Shown here one piece after another: positions 35,700 through 46,132 of a stretch of DNA of 64,000 nt. The notes beneath the pieces are model-generated. The model searched no databases. It had not been told where the DNA came from and saw only the letters and a program-made list of their open reading frames with translations. A program made the translations under genes and the position numbers. The first letter of the stretch is position 1; each line of letters opens with the position of its first letter. Source of the stretch: Mercenaria mercenaria (taxonomy: Eukaryota; Mollusca; Bivalvia; Venerida; Veneridae). The DNA lies in the NCBI RefSeq assembly GCF_021730395.1, contig NC_069363.1, forward strand, positions 54,245,001 to 54,309,000. Direction: 5' to 3'.

Positions 35700-36344
35700 T
35701 GTGTCGTGTTATTGGCTGATTCGTGATAATGGCGCTGCCTGACTTATCCGAGGGCAAGATCATTAAAGCAAACAATGGAGTGTAATTATTCGAAAGCAGA
35801 CGACACGCAAGAAACCTTATAAGGGAGAAAAGTTAGACCGCGCCACGTGCCTGTGTCTTGCTCCTGCCAGGTAAGGGGGACGAAACAGAAGGTGTTTCTA
35901 ATGAAGAAACAAAAGAATCATTTTTTCCCATACTAAAAACAATTTGGACTATTTTGTTTCTTTGTTCGTTCTCAGATCTAATGACATGTAATGACCTGAA
36001 CACACAGAATAATTCTATGTTATTTTAAGCGCCAAAAAGTTAGTTCAGCTTGATTATTTTAAAGTTCTGTTGTTAACATATAAAACTTATTAGTGACTAT
36101 GTTCTGTAGCTTTTATTCCTCAGTTCTTAGCTAAAAGGAAAAAAAAATTACACGTGGAGATTTCGAAAAAAAATCTCTAGAAAGGAAATGTTCACAAACC
36201 CTAACTTGCGTTCTCCATCGTCACTGAACCGGTTTTCGTATTTTGCGCAATATATCAACGTAAATGACCCTAAATTTTGTCCAAAATTAGACTTGCTGTT
36301 GACTTCAATGGAAAACAAAGGTGGTTATATAGAATGTTCAACGG
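35700..36344 (+). CDS. Candidate first exons of an unrecognised gene (CDS 36188-36344)
   Basis: From the ATG at 36188 (A at -3) the frame stays open for 52 codons plus one base, beginning MFTNPNLRSPSSLNRFSYFA and ending MENKGGYIECST, up to a consensus donor ACG G|GTAAGT (phase 1). Beyond the donor the frame stops at once. A good acceptor (TTTTATTCCTCAG) at 36111-36123 and a strong donor (CTGCCAG|GTAAGG) at 35870/35871 allow a non-coding 5' exon and a ~250-bp intron. The composition (Asn, Ser, Pro, Lys, two Cys) is protein-like, but I do not recognise a family. No second coding exon was found, so this is a hypothesis based on splice signals and an open frame in AT-rich DNA. Confidence 0.35.
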
Positions 36345-37690
36345 GTAAGTGAAATAATAAACATTTAATTTCTAAAATTATATCATCATTTAGAGGTAAG
36401 ATTAAATCAACTCTTGCCGCCAAAGCAAATTCGTTATCTTAAATCATTTAAAAGATATAACAAATAAATCGAATTTATCCTTCTTTATTTAATGTGTTAA
36501 AAGGCCGATAATACCGATTATAGGAAAAATTGAAAGTTCGATATGAAACCTTCTATATTCCTGTTTAATCTCTTAGTTCTTTATATGCCGCATTATATGA
36601 AAATGACATGGAATTATAAATCAAAGTAAGACTATAAGGGAAGGAAATAATCACTCTGCATATTGAAATTTACCGGTAGTTTGTCAGAGGAAGCTTTGTC
36701 ACTCTTCAAAATGGAAGCTACGCAAATTGGTAGTAACAAATACCAAAGTTCGTCCACGACAATAGGCATTGAAAGTACTCATGATTTGATAAGTATCATT
36801 GAATGGAAAGCATTTTAGTATTTTTGAAACAGCAGAACTATGGTTGTGAAGGGCATCATAATTACCAGTCAACCCATTATCGTCATAACCACCATCATCA
36901 TTGTCATCAGTATAAGTCACTCAATATCAAGAGTTCTGTCATCATTTCTAACTTTTGATGCGAACGGACGGGGCAAGCTAAGTACACTCTTATATATTTC
37001 CAAAAGTTTGAAAAAATAAAACATTGATATCTAATATAGCTCATTTACTTATACAGTACAGTTTTGTTTATATAAGGAACTTGAAAATGTTATTTATTTG
37101 GATGATGATGATGATTTTTATAATGATAAGTCATTAGTAATTATGATAGATAAGATGAAACAAATGACAATGATGACATTGATGCTGATGCTGATGCTGA
37201 CGATGATTATGATGATGATGATGAATGTTATGGTCATGTCGTAGTTACTTATCTCCACCAACTTGATTTTGTTTTTGCGACGATTAAAATTTCTCATTTA
37301 CAAGTTGCTATATTAACTGTTTTTCAGCAAAACGTATCCGTGGGAGTTCCAAAGTTACGCTTCATTATGGTAGCGAAGCACTTTGCTAGTTGCTACTAAA
37401 ACTCGATCGACAACCTAAACCATTGCGTGCGATGTTCTATGGGTCTAAATAAAAATTAAAATCGTACGACGTAGAGTTCTACAAGTAAGCCCAAATCCAC
37501 TCGCATTTCAATGTTTAAAGTTCCAGAACAACGTCCATGAACGTCTCAATTTTGCTGCGGAGCTCGGAATTTACCGTACATATTGTGCATATGTGTATGT
37601 TGCTTACAAAATTAATAATCCCTGATGCGGTCCCTCGAACATCCGAACCAAAATAAGTATAACTAACTGCAATAAACGAGGTGGCGTTAT
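36345..37690. other. No gene; (GAT)n-like microsatellite at about 37100-37225
   Basis: GATGATGATGATGATTTT and GATGCTGATGCTGATGCTGA lie in 37100-37225. No exon that could follow the donor at 36345 is recognised. Confidence 0.4.
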
Positions 37691-37704
37691 CGTACAAGTT
37701 TGAC

Positions 37705-38190
37705 TTAGGGCAGTGTCAGAGGGTGACATTTGCAGGGCGACGTTTAGCGAGGCGACGCTGGGCGGGTCGACGTTGGCAGGGCAACGCTCGGTGGGGCGAC
37801 ATTTGTCGTGGCGGCATTTGGCGGGACTATCTGTCGGGACGACGTTCGGCGGGACGACCTTTTGCGGTACGACGTTCGACTGGGCGACACTTTGGGGGGC
37901 GACGTTCGGCGGGGCGCCATAACCTACATTTGTCGTTGTGTCGCTGCGACAGAACGAAATAATGAAATGGCACAAATCAGCCACCACAAGCGAAGGCACA
38001 ATCACGAAAAGCCGTTGCAATATCGCGTCATTGTCCCCCGCCATCTACCATTGTAGTATCACCATTGTACAGGATTTCGATCAACCGCAATCGTGTTGTC
38101 GTACTGTGGTTTCATCACTATCTTGTAACATTGCGGGTACTTTATGCAAAAACCGATAGCACAATGGTTCCAATGGGACACCGTACAAAT
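37705..38190. repeat. 15-bp GC-rich minisatellite with conserved 3' flank, copy 1
   Basis: 15-bp units of CGACGTTCGGCGGGG type run to about 37925. They are followed by an arm (TGTGTCGCTGCGACAGAACG, then AAATAATGAAATGG) and a ~230-bp tail ending ATGGTTCCAATGGGACACCG. The same order is repeated at 38855-39556. No left arm is evident in this copy. Confidence 0.8.
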
Positions 38191-38560
38191 TACTACGGAT
38201 AAAAATAAGATGGCTGCAGAAACGGGGCATCCTTATTTGAGGGCTGTCTTTCAAATAATCCATAAGGCTTAAATGCGATTAATTCACAAGATAATGACAC
38301 CTTAAAAGTGTAAAAAATAACTAATTGGAAAACTCAGCAATCGTCTCATTTCCCTAGTAAATATTTTCGCAGATTATTTCCGGTAAATTTAATTCAGATA
38401 GATGTCACAGGTTTATAGGTCGAGTTTTTAAAAAGTCAATGCCCTTCTGGACATCTCACAAAAAGTAAGACATAATGACATATATTACAATATTGCGGTG
38501 TATCATTAGGGTCATCGTTCCGTGGCATTTTGCATCACGTAAACGCAACGTCATGACAGT
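38191..38560. other. No gene recognised
   Basis: Spacer between the two copies of the 15-bp minisatellite element. Confidence 0.4.
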
Positions 38561-39556
38561 ATGATGACATGATGCTAATGACAAAACAGTACGACAGCAC
38601 GATATTGATAGAGATGAGACACGATGAGGAGAAGATAACCTGCAACAGCACTGTGGTGACGTAGGGATGCTATGACCGCACGATGACGAAGGCGCGGTAT
38701 TACTTCGAGTCTTTGTCGTTGTGTCTTCACTCCATTACCATCAAATTGTCGTGCCATCACCGTCATTCTATCGTCCGGTCTTTTCATCACAAATGTGCCA
38801 TCGAATTGTCGTGGCATCGCGTAGCGGTAGAATGATGACCCTAATGTGTCATATTACCATTTCGTTATGTCATTCTGTCGCATCGACACAACGACGTTCG
38901 GCGGGGTGACATTCGGCGGAGCGACGTTTGTCGGGGCGGCATTCGAATATGGAACGTCGCCCCGACGAATATCATCCCTACGTACTCATTTCATCTGTCG
39001 CATTGACACAACAGCGTTCGACGGGGCGACATTCTGCGGGGCGACGTTTGACGGGGTGGTGTTCGATGGGGCGACGTTTAGCGGGGCGACATTCGGCGGG
39101 GTGACTTTCAACGGGGCGACGTTTGCAGGGCGACATTTGTCGTGGCGACCTTCGGCGGGACGATTTGTCGGGACAACGTTCGGCGGGGCGACGCTTATAG
39201 GGACGACGTTTGTGACTGGACGACATTTTGCGAGGCGACGTTCGGCGGGGCGGCATAACTTACGTTTGACGATGTGTCGCTGCGACAGAACGAGATAATG
39301 AAATGACACAAATCAGCCATCACATGCGACGGCACAATCACGAAGAGCCGTTGTAATATCGCGTCATTGTGCTACCGTAGCACTGCTCCATCGCCATCGT
39401 ACCATTGTAGTATCACCATTGTACAAGGTTTCGTTCAACTACCATCATGCTGTCATACTGTGGTTTCTTCACTATCTTGTTATCGTACTGTCGCGGCACC
39501 GCGAGTACCAGATGCAAAACCGATAGCCCGATGGTTCCAATGGGACACCATACAAA
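38561..39556. repeat. 15-bp GC-rich minisatellite between inverted arms, copy 2
   Basis: The left arm TTCGTTATGTCATTCTGTCG, then CATCGACACAACG (about 38861-38893), is the approximate reverse complement of the right arm CGATGTGTCGCTGCGACAGA, then ACGAGATAATGAAATG (about 39268-39305). Between them lie about 20 units of the 15-bp motif, interrupted near 38955-39010 by a second partial left arm. The ~250-bp tail to 39556 is a diverged copy of 37930-38190. A degenerate GATGAC/GTCATC-rich stretch (38561-38850) precedes it. The plus strand reads through the array as (A/V)(T/F)FxGA pentapeptides. Confidence 0.8.
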
Positions 39557-40121
39557 ATACTTCAGATAAGAATCGCCATCAAAACTACATTAAACAAAAT
39601 TGTGTTTTACTGACGTGTTTATCTAGTTGTTGTTTTTTTCTAATGGATATACTTAGTAATTCCCGAAAAAGTACATGATTAAAAGATAGGTATGCGTAGT
39701 TCATGCGACATAGATAATCACTTTTAAAATTGTCAATGCAGTTGATCAGCAATTATATCAAATAGTTTTAATCAACATTTGTTAACAATTTTTTTCTACC
39801 GATTAACATTTTAATGTGATAGGCCCGTGCGGTTAATTTGGACTTTTTCGAGATCTCCGTTGATGTACATTTATGGTAAGACTAGGTACTACTTGACTGC
39901 AGCTTCTTTGCAAATGCACGGCAAGCACAAATTAAAAATATTCAGACAACGAACGTGTATAACGTGATTAATTGTATCCGGATTTTAGAGGTCATATCGG
40001 GCACAATTGGAAGCTTCCGATACATAATAATTTGCGTGATTCAAATTAGTAAAATCTACTAAAAGCTGCCCGGGATGTTTAGCTAGAAACCATGGCAACA
40101 GAACGGTAAATTATCGTCCTC
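39557..40121. other. No gene recognised
   Basis: AT-rich sequence left of the TIR element. Nothing is identified. Confidence 0.4.
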
Positions 40122-42044
40122 GCTATGTTTGGCATGTTCTAATCTCTGGCCTGGCCTGGCCCGGCCTGGCCTGGCCTGGCCTGGCCCGATGAGCCCAATT
40201 TTCGACTGAGCCGGGCCAGGCCAGGCCAGGCCAGGCCATAGATTTCAATTTCGTAAAAGGTGAAAGTGATTTCTATAGCATCTTTAAAATCTGACTTTTG
40301 GAATAAGTTTGGATATTTCAGACATTATATAAATACATTTTGAACTCCCACTCTGTAAAATTATACACCTGGGAATAAGCCTGTAGCTAACATAACTATT
40401 ATGTCTAATTTAAAGGTGATGCCTGATTAATTGTTATGACTATTATCAGGGGATCTCCACCTCAATTGACTCTTGACTGGTGGTTTGGTTTTCCCCCAAT
40501 TGAATAACCTAACTAATTTTATTATTTTGTCTATTGAGGATTATTTAGTATCGTCCGAAATTATTTAACGAGCACTCAAGCATATTCCGTATGCTTCCGT
40601 AAAAAAAAATTCGGTGCCCAAACATAAATAAAAACATAAATATTGAAAACCAAATAAAATATAAACATTTCTTTACTGCCAGGTCGTACATGCAGATAAG
40701 TTGTGCTGACAAAACGTTCAGCTACCAATCTCGGGACTGTAAGTTCGAATCACCTGTTTGACCTTTTTCATTATCATTTTTTTTTTAATTTCTTCTGTAA
40801 ACTTAGAATGCAGGAATATTGTCACTTATCGTGATTTATTGTTCATTTATTGAAAGAAATACACAAGTATTTGACATTCTTCTACATACAAGTTATTACC
40901 ATAAAATGTTGTAAGAATAAAACCAGTATCAATAAAATGACATTATATTGATTTAATGAAAACAATCTGAATTGAAATCGAACCCACGGTAACATGTGCG
41001 AAAGTCGGAGAACCTATCACTATGCCACTGTGCCATTGATAAACTTTGCATGTTATTTTGGTCAATTTAGATATTTTCAGGTTACAAATATCATATGGTG
41101 TAAAATAAAGAGTGGCACCTGTCAATACTAACGGACAACAACTTTCAATTTCTAAAATAATGCTACCTCCGTTCTAGAATCTGGGATGGTATGGTGCGGG
41201 GAAGCGATATATAAATTTTGTAGTTTAGGTTATACACATACTGAATATTTTTGTAAGATTGTTTTTATATTGATCTAAGTATGTGGGAAAAAAATCCTAC
41301 AAAGTTTTGTGAAACAGGCTCAAGAGCATCTTTTAGCATTAAATATATCACTTAGAAATAACATAAACACAATGCACCATTATTTTTTTGTGCAAGAAAA
41401 ATATCAATAATCTAAAATGCCAACACCCTGACAATGAGTTAGAGGTCCCACAATGAATATTATTTTTATTACTCTTCCATAAATTGAACATCAGCTTAAA
41501 AACCAAACACATTAAAAGTTCAACTGAACAGTTAAAAGGTCAGCTAAGGATAGTAGGGACACAACCTGTAATTACAATTCCCAAAGAGATGTGTTCTCTG
41601 CATGCAAATATTCAGTTATATTGCAGTAGGTAAACTTATCAATGAAATTAGCCCTTAGTTTTAAAACCAAGTGTTAAAGTTGACTTTAAATAATTTGATC
41701 ACAGAAAACATGGGTAGTTATCATTTTGTTACACCATTTTCTTCAGTGCAAATCAGTATTTCAAATAAGATGAATGACGGCTAATTAATGATTCTCCAGA
41801 GGACTGGTTTCTCATTTTGTTTGACATGCAGCAAGTAAACAATGCAGGTTAATACTGCCTGCTATTGTAATTGCAAACATGTATATTTAGATTTTATGCC
41901 ATTCATTTCTCTATGTACAATAAAATCTGGCCTGGCCTGGCCTGGCCTGGCCCGGCCCAGTCGAAAATTGGGCTCATCGGGCCAGGCCAGGCCAGGCCAG
42001 GCCGGGCCAGGCCAGGCCAGAGATTAGAACATGCCGCTATGTTT
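40122..42044. mobile_element. 1.9-kb non-autonomous TIR element with 9-bp target duplication
   Basis: The element spans 40131-42035. Its ~108-bp terminal inverted repeats (40131-40238 and 41928-42035) differ by about one base. Each TIR starts GGCATGTTCTAATCTCT, continues as (GGCCT)n, then CGATGAGCCCAATTTTCGAC and (GGCCA)n, so each end is itself a hairpin. The direct repeat GCTATGTTT flanks both sides (40122-40130 and 42036-42044). The interior is AT-rich, has no transposase frame and contains SINE-like heads. A 9-bp duplication with long TIRs fits a Mutator-like (MULE) or foldback mode. The family assignment is inference. Confidence 0.8.
40970..41042 (-). repeat. tRNA-like SINE head inside the TIR element
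   Basis: On the minus strand GGCACAGTGGCATAGTGATA (A-box-like) and CCGTGGGTTCGATTTC (B-box-like) are spaced as in a tRNA-derived SINE. A second tRNA-like piece on the plus strand lies near 40680-40745 (GACTGTAAGTTCGAATCACC). Bodies and tails are not recognisable. Confidence 0.45.
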
Positions 42045-43204
42045 ACGTGGTAAAAAATCAGGAGCAGTCAAAAATCAATGTTATCCCGGCCAGAAACATT
42101 GATGAGTGATAATTACGACAAGGCTCTTATTACAGGTACTCCGTAATTTGTCGTTTAGATATGGAGGAAATAATTAGCTAGCGTCTGTCAGGTAAAGTTT
42201 CAAAACAGCAACATCGCCTAATAAAATACATCCAGTTACGGCAAAATGCAAGGGAATGGTTATTTTTGCTGGTTTCATCTAATTTTTTTCATCTCATATT
42301 CTATTTTTAATGGTTTAAGATAATTTGCAAATATTAAATGCATGTGTTCTATTAGACGTTTTCTTTCGTAAAGGGAATTGGATATATAACTGATAAAATG
42401 AAATTTATTATATGCTGATAATATCTTATCTAGTTAATATGAATCTTATAATCTTATGCACTAAAACATGTACATCGGGAACATTTATTTTTTCGATTAA
42501 TTGATTTTAGAAATAATTTCTACTCGCTAGTGATAATAGTTCTAAAATGCCGGGACTTGAGAGGAACTCTGGGATATTACGTGATGAATTATTCATGATA
42601 TCAATCAGCATAGGTAGCTGATAAAACTACAAAGTAATATTGCGATGAATTATTGAAATTAAACAGTTTAGCTAAATTATTCTATAAAACAACAGGTGGT
42701 AATGCATTTAAAATCACCTTTTTCTGTTTTTGCAATATCGTCTTTGGCCACGGAGGATGCTGTAAAGCTCTATGCATGTCAAGAATATTCTGGGTTTTTG
42801 TTTTATTTGGCAACGAGAAGGCGACCAAGACGCTTAGTTGTCATGTGGAATTTGAAACGTATTCAGGTCTGAAATAGATAGCCCTATATACTGTAAATAA
42901 ATGAATAATTGTCATAGAGTTACAGTACACACCTAGACAACTAAGACAAGTAACATTTTCTTTTAAAACACCATTTATGCTAAAGTAAAGTAAAGTAAAG
43001 TTAAGTAAAGTAAGGTGGGGGTCATGTTGGATGCATGAAAACTATTTCTAGTCAAACGGTTACACTAAATTGGCAATCGCAGTTTATGGTTATTTCACAA
43101 TGCTGTTTACTCTTCCTACTAATTAGGTTGAAGAAACAATTCGACTACGTGTAAGATGTTGTCCAAACCAAAGCATATATAAAACCAACAAATGAAATGC
43201 GCGG
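42045..43204. other. No gene; (AGTAA)n microsatellite at 42981-43015
   Basis: A short pentanucleotide run (AAAGT)n lies at 42981-43015. Nothing else is identified. Confidence 0.45.
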
Positions 43205-43590
43205 TCAAGTCTGTGTTGTTTTTTCACGTTGACGTCATTTCCAGTTTTGAATTATCCGTTTTAGGGCCGTAATACGTTTACACTTTACCACGGAACGCGC
43301 GTATATAAAAGGTGTTATAACAGCACGTGAGTGCGAGAATCTCTCTGTTAACACACGTTTTCTCTCCTGTTAAAACACCCCCAAAAAGTGACAATAACAG
43401 CAATGCTAGAATACTCATTTTAGCGTTATACACGTTTTACGCTAGAAAAGTGTTTACGCATGATCGTTGAGTAATCCCTTGGGATACAATGGTTACCCCG
43501 CCATATCGAGCACAGTTACCAACCAGTTCCTCGGGTTTCTGAAGATGCTCTTACACGACATGCGTTATCCCTACAGTATAGAGGTTAGTA
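43205..43590. repeat. Dispersed repeat family R1, copy 3 (part inverted)
   Basis: TTGAATTATCCGTTTTAGGG, ACGGAACGCGCGTATATAAA and GTGCGAGAATCTCTCTGTTA are the reverse complement of 14690-14850, while ACGCTAGAAAAGTGTTTACG and ACATGCGTTATCCCTACAG run in the same direction as 14955-15055. One half is therefore flipped relative to the other between copies. Confidence 0.6.
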
Positions 43591-44239
43591 CTCTTAACAA
43601 TTTATTGACTACTTTAAGGCAAAACTCTCGATGCCAGTTCTGCTACTTGTACGCCGTAGATTATATATATCACGGACGGATTGCTTGACACAGTGTCGCT
43701 AAAATATAATTTGGCGTAAAGGATTTGCTCGGTTATACTAAATTGTGCACTGAATACATTCTGATGTGATTGACCGGCTTTAACTTTAGTGATATGAAAT
43801 ATATGGGACTATTCTTTTTAGATTACATAATTTTAGATTCCCTATATTTTATTAAACACTACAATAAGCATTCTTTTCGTATGATTTCCGGCGAGTTTAA
43901 CCCCACCAAATACAACATTTTTTCTCCCTTTTTTGTACCAGAATGTTAAAAATACATCTACAATGAAAGTTAATGAAGAACTAGTCTTTATTTAGACCTT
44001 TTTTACCAACAAATGTGAAAAATCGGTGTTCGACAACCTGTCCGCACTGTGCGACCAGGAGGCTCCCATCTTGTTCCTTTAAAACTTTTAGGCCCGTATC
44101 GGATATTTTCGTGTTTAAAAACACATTTATTCAATGTTACAGATCTTGCTAAGTCGATTATTTGACGTCTTCTTTGTAATTTTCTCGAAATAGTTTGACG
44201 TTCGCAGATTCCTGTACGTTGAACAGGCTACGCCGTGTA
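43591..44239. other. No gene recognised
   Basis: AT-rich sequence. It includes CCACCAAATACAACATTTTT, shared with about 16974. Confidence 0.4.
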
Positions 44240-45945
44240 AGCGAACAGTTGCTATATCGGCACCACGTCATGTTTAATACACTTACATTATCAGTGCTAC
44301 GTCATGTTCATAAAAAAAACTACGTCATGTTCATGAAAAGTTATTATATCCTGTCATGTTCATGAAAAGTTGCTATATCCTGTCATGTTCATGAAAGGTT
44401 ATTATATCCTGTCATGTTGATGAAAAGTTGCTATATCCGTACTACGTCATGTTAACTGAAAAGTTGTTATATCCTGTCATGTTCATGAAAAGTTGCTATA
44501 TCATGCCATGTTCATGAAAAGTTGCAATATCCTGCCATGTTTATGAAAAGTTGCTATATCCTGCCATGTTTATGAAAAGTTGCTGTATCCTGTCATGTTC
44601 ATGAAAAGTTGCTATATCATGCCATGTTCATGAAAAGTTGCTACATCCTGCCATGTGTATGAAAAGTTGCTGTATCCTGTCATGTTCATGAAAAGTTGCT
44701 ATATCCTGTCATGTTCATGAAAAGTTATTATATCATGTCATGTTCATGAAAAGTTGCTATATCCGTACTACGTCATGTTCATGAAAAGTTGTTATATCCT
44801 GCCATGTTCATGAAAAGTTGCTATATCCTGCCATGTTTATGAAAAGTTGCTATATCCTGCCATGTTTATGAAAAGTTGCTGTATCCTGTCATGTTCATGA
44901 AAAGTTGCTATATCATGCCATGTTCATGAAAAGTTGCTATATCCTGTCATGTTCATGAAAAGCTGCTGTATCCTGTCATGTGTATGAAAAGTTGCTATAT
45001 CATGCCATGTTCATGAAAAGTTGCTATACCATGCCATGTTCATGAAAAGTTGCTATATCTTGCCATGTTTATGAAAAGTTGCTGTATCCTGTCATGTTCA
45101 TGAAAAGGTGCTGTATCATGCCATGTTCATGAAAAGTTGCTATATCCTGCCATGTTTATGAAAAGTTGCTATATCCTGTCATGTTCATGAAAAGTTGCTA
45201 TATCATGCCATGTTCATCATGTTCATGAAAAGTTGCTATATCATGCCATGTTCATGAACAGTTGCTATATCCTGCCATGTTCATGAAAAGTTGCTATATC
45301 CTGCCATGTTTCTGAAAAGTTGCTATATCCTGCCATGTTTATGAAAAGTTGCTATATCCTGCCATGTTTATGAAAAGTTGCTGTACCCTGTCATGTTCAT
45401 GAAAAATACTGTATCCGTACTACGCCATGTTCATGAAAAGTTGCTATATCCTGCCATGTTCATGAAAAATTGCTGTATCCTGTCATGTTCATGAAAAGTA
45501 CTGTACCCGTACTACGCCATGTTCATTAAAAGTTGCTATATCCTGTCATGTTCATGTAAAATACTGTATCCGTACTACGCCATGTTCATGAAAAGTTGCT
45601 ATATCCTGTCATGTTCATAAAAAATTACTATATCCTGTCATGTTCATGAAAAAATGCTACACTCGTACTACGTCAGGTTCATGAAAAGTTGCTATATTGC
45701 TTCTACGTCATAATTATGAAAACTGCTATATCGCTACTAAGTCATCTTTATGAAAAGTAGAAAGCCTGTATTGCTACTACGTCATATACCTGATCAGTTG
45801 GTTTATCAGTTCTAAGTCATGTTTATTAACAGTTGCTGTATCGGTACAGCATCATGTTCATAAACAGTACTTAATGAAAAGTTGTCGGGTCGAAACTACG
45901 TCAAGTTTATTAACAGCTGCTGTATCGGTGCTACGACCTGTTGAT
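44240..45945. repeat. 29-bp satellite-like array (~1.6 kb)
   Basis: More than 45 units of CATGTTCATGAAAAGTTGCT, then ATATCCTGC (29 bp). A longer variant carries CGTACTACGT in place of CCTG about every 5-10 units. Units at both edges (44240-44330, 45680-45945) are diverged, while the centre is homogeneous. Confidence 0.95.
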
Positions 45946-45990
45946 ATAACGGCACTGTGCTACAACCAAAATAATGTTATCACTTATTAT

Positions 45991-46132
45991 ATAAATATCA
46001 TATGGCAGCGTGTGTGACATTGATATTGTCAACCCGAAGGCAGAATGTCACCCGAGGCGAAAGCCGAGTGGTGACATTCTGTTTCGAGGGTTGACAATAT
46101 CAATGCCACACACGCTGCCATATGATATTTAT
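45991..46132. mobile_element. Short palindromic (MITE-like) hairpin
   Basis: Left arm ATAAATATCATATGGCAGCG, then TGTG...CATTGATATTGTCAACCC, pairs with the right arm GGGTTGACAATATCAATG, then CCACACACGCTGCCATATGA, TATTTAT. A second inner stem (CAGAATGTCACC / GGTGACATTCTG) surrounds a CGAGGCGAAAGCCGAG centre. No coding capacity. Confidence 0.8.
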
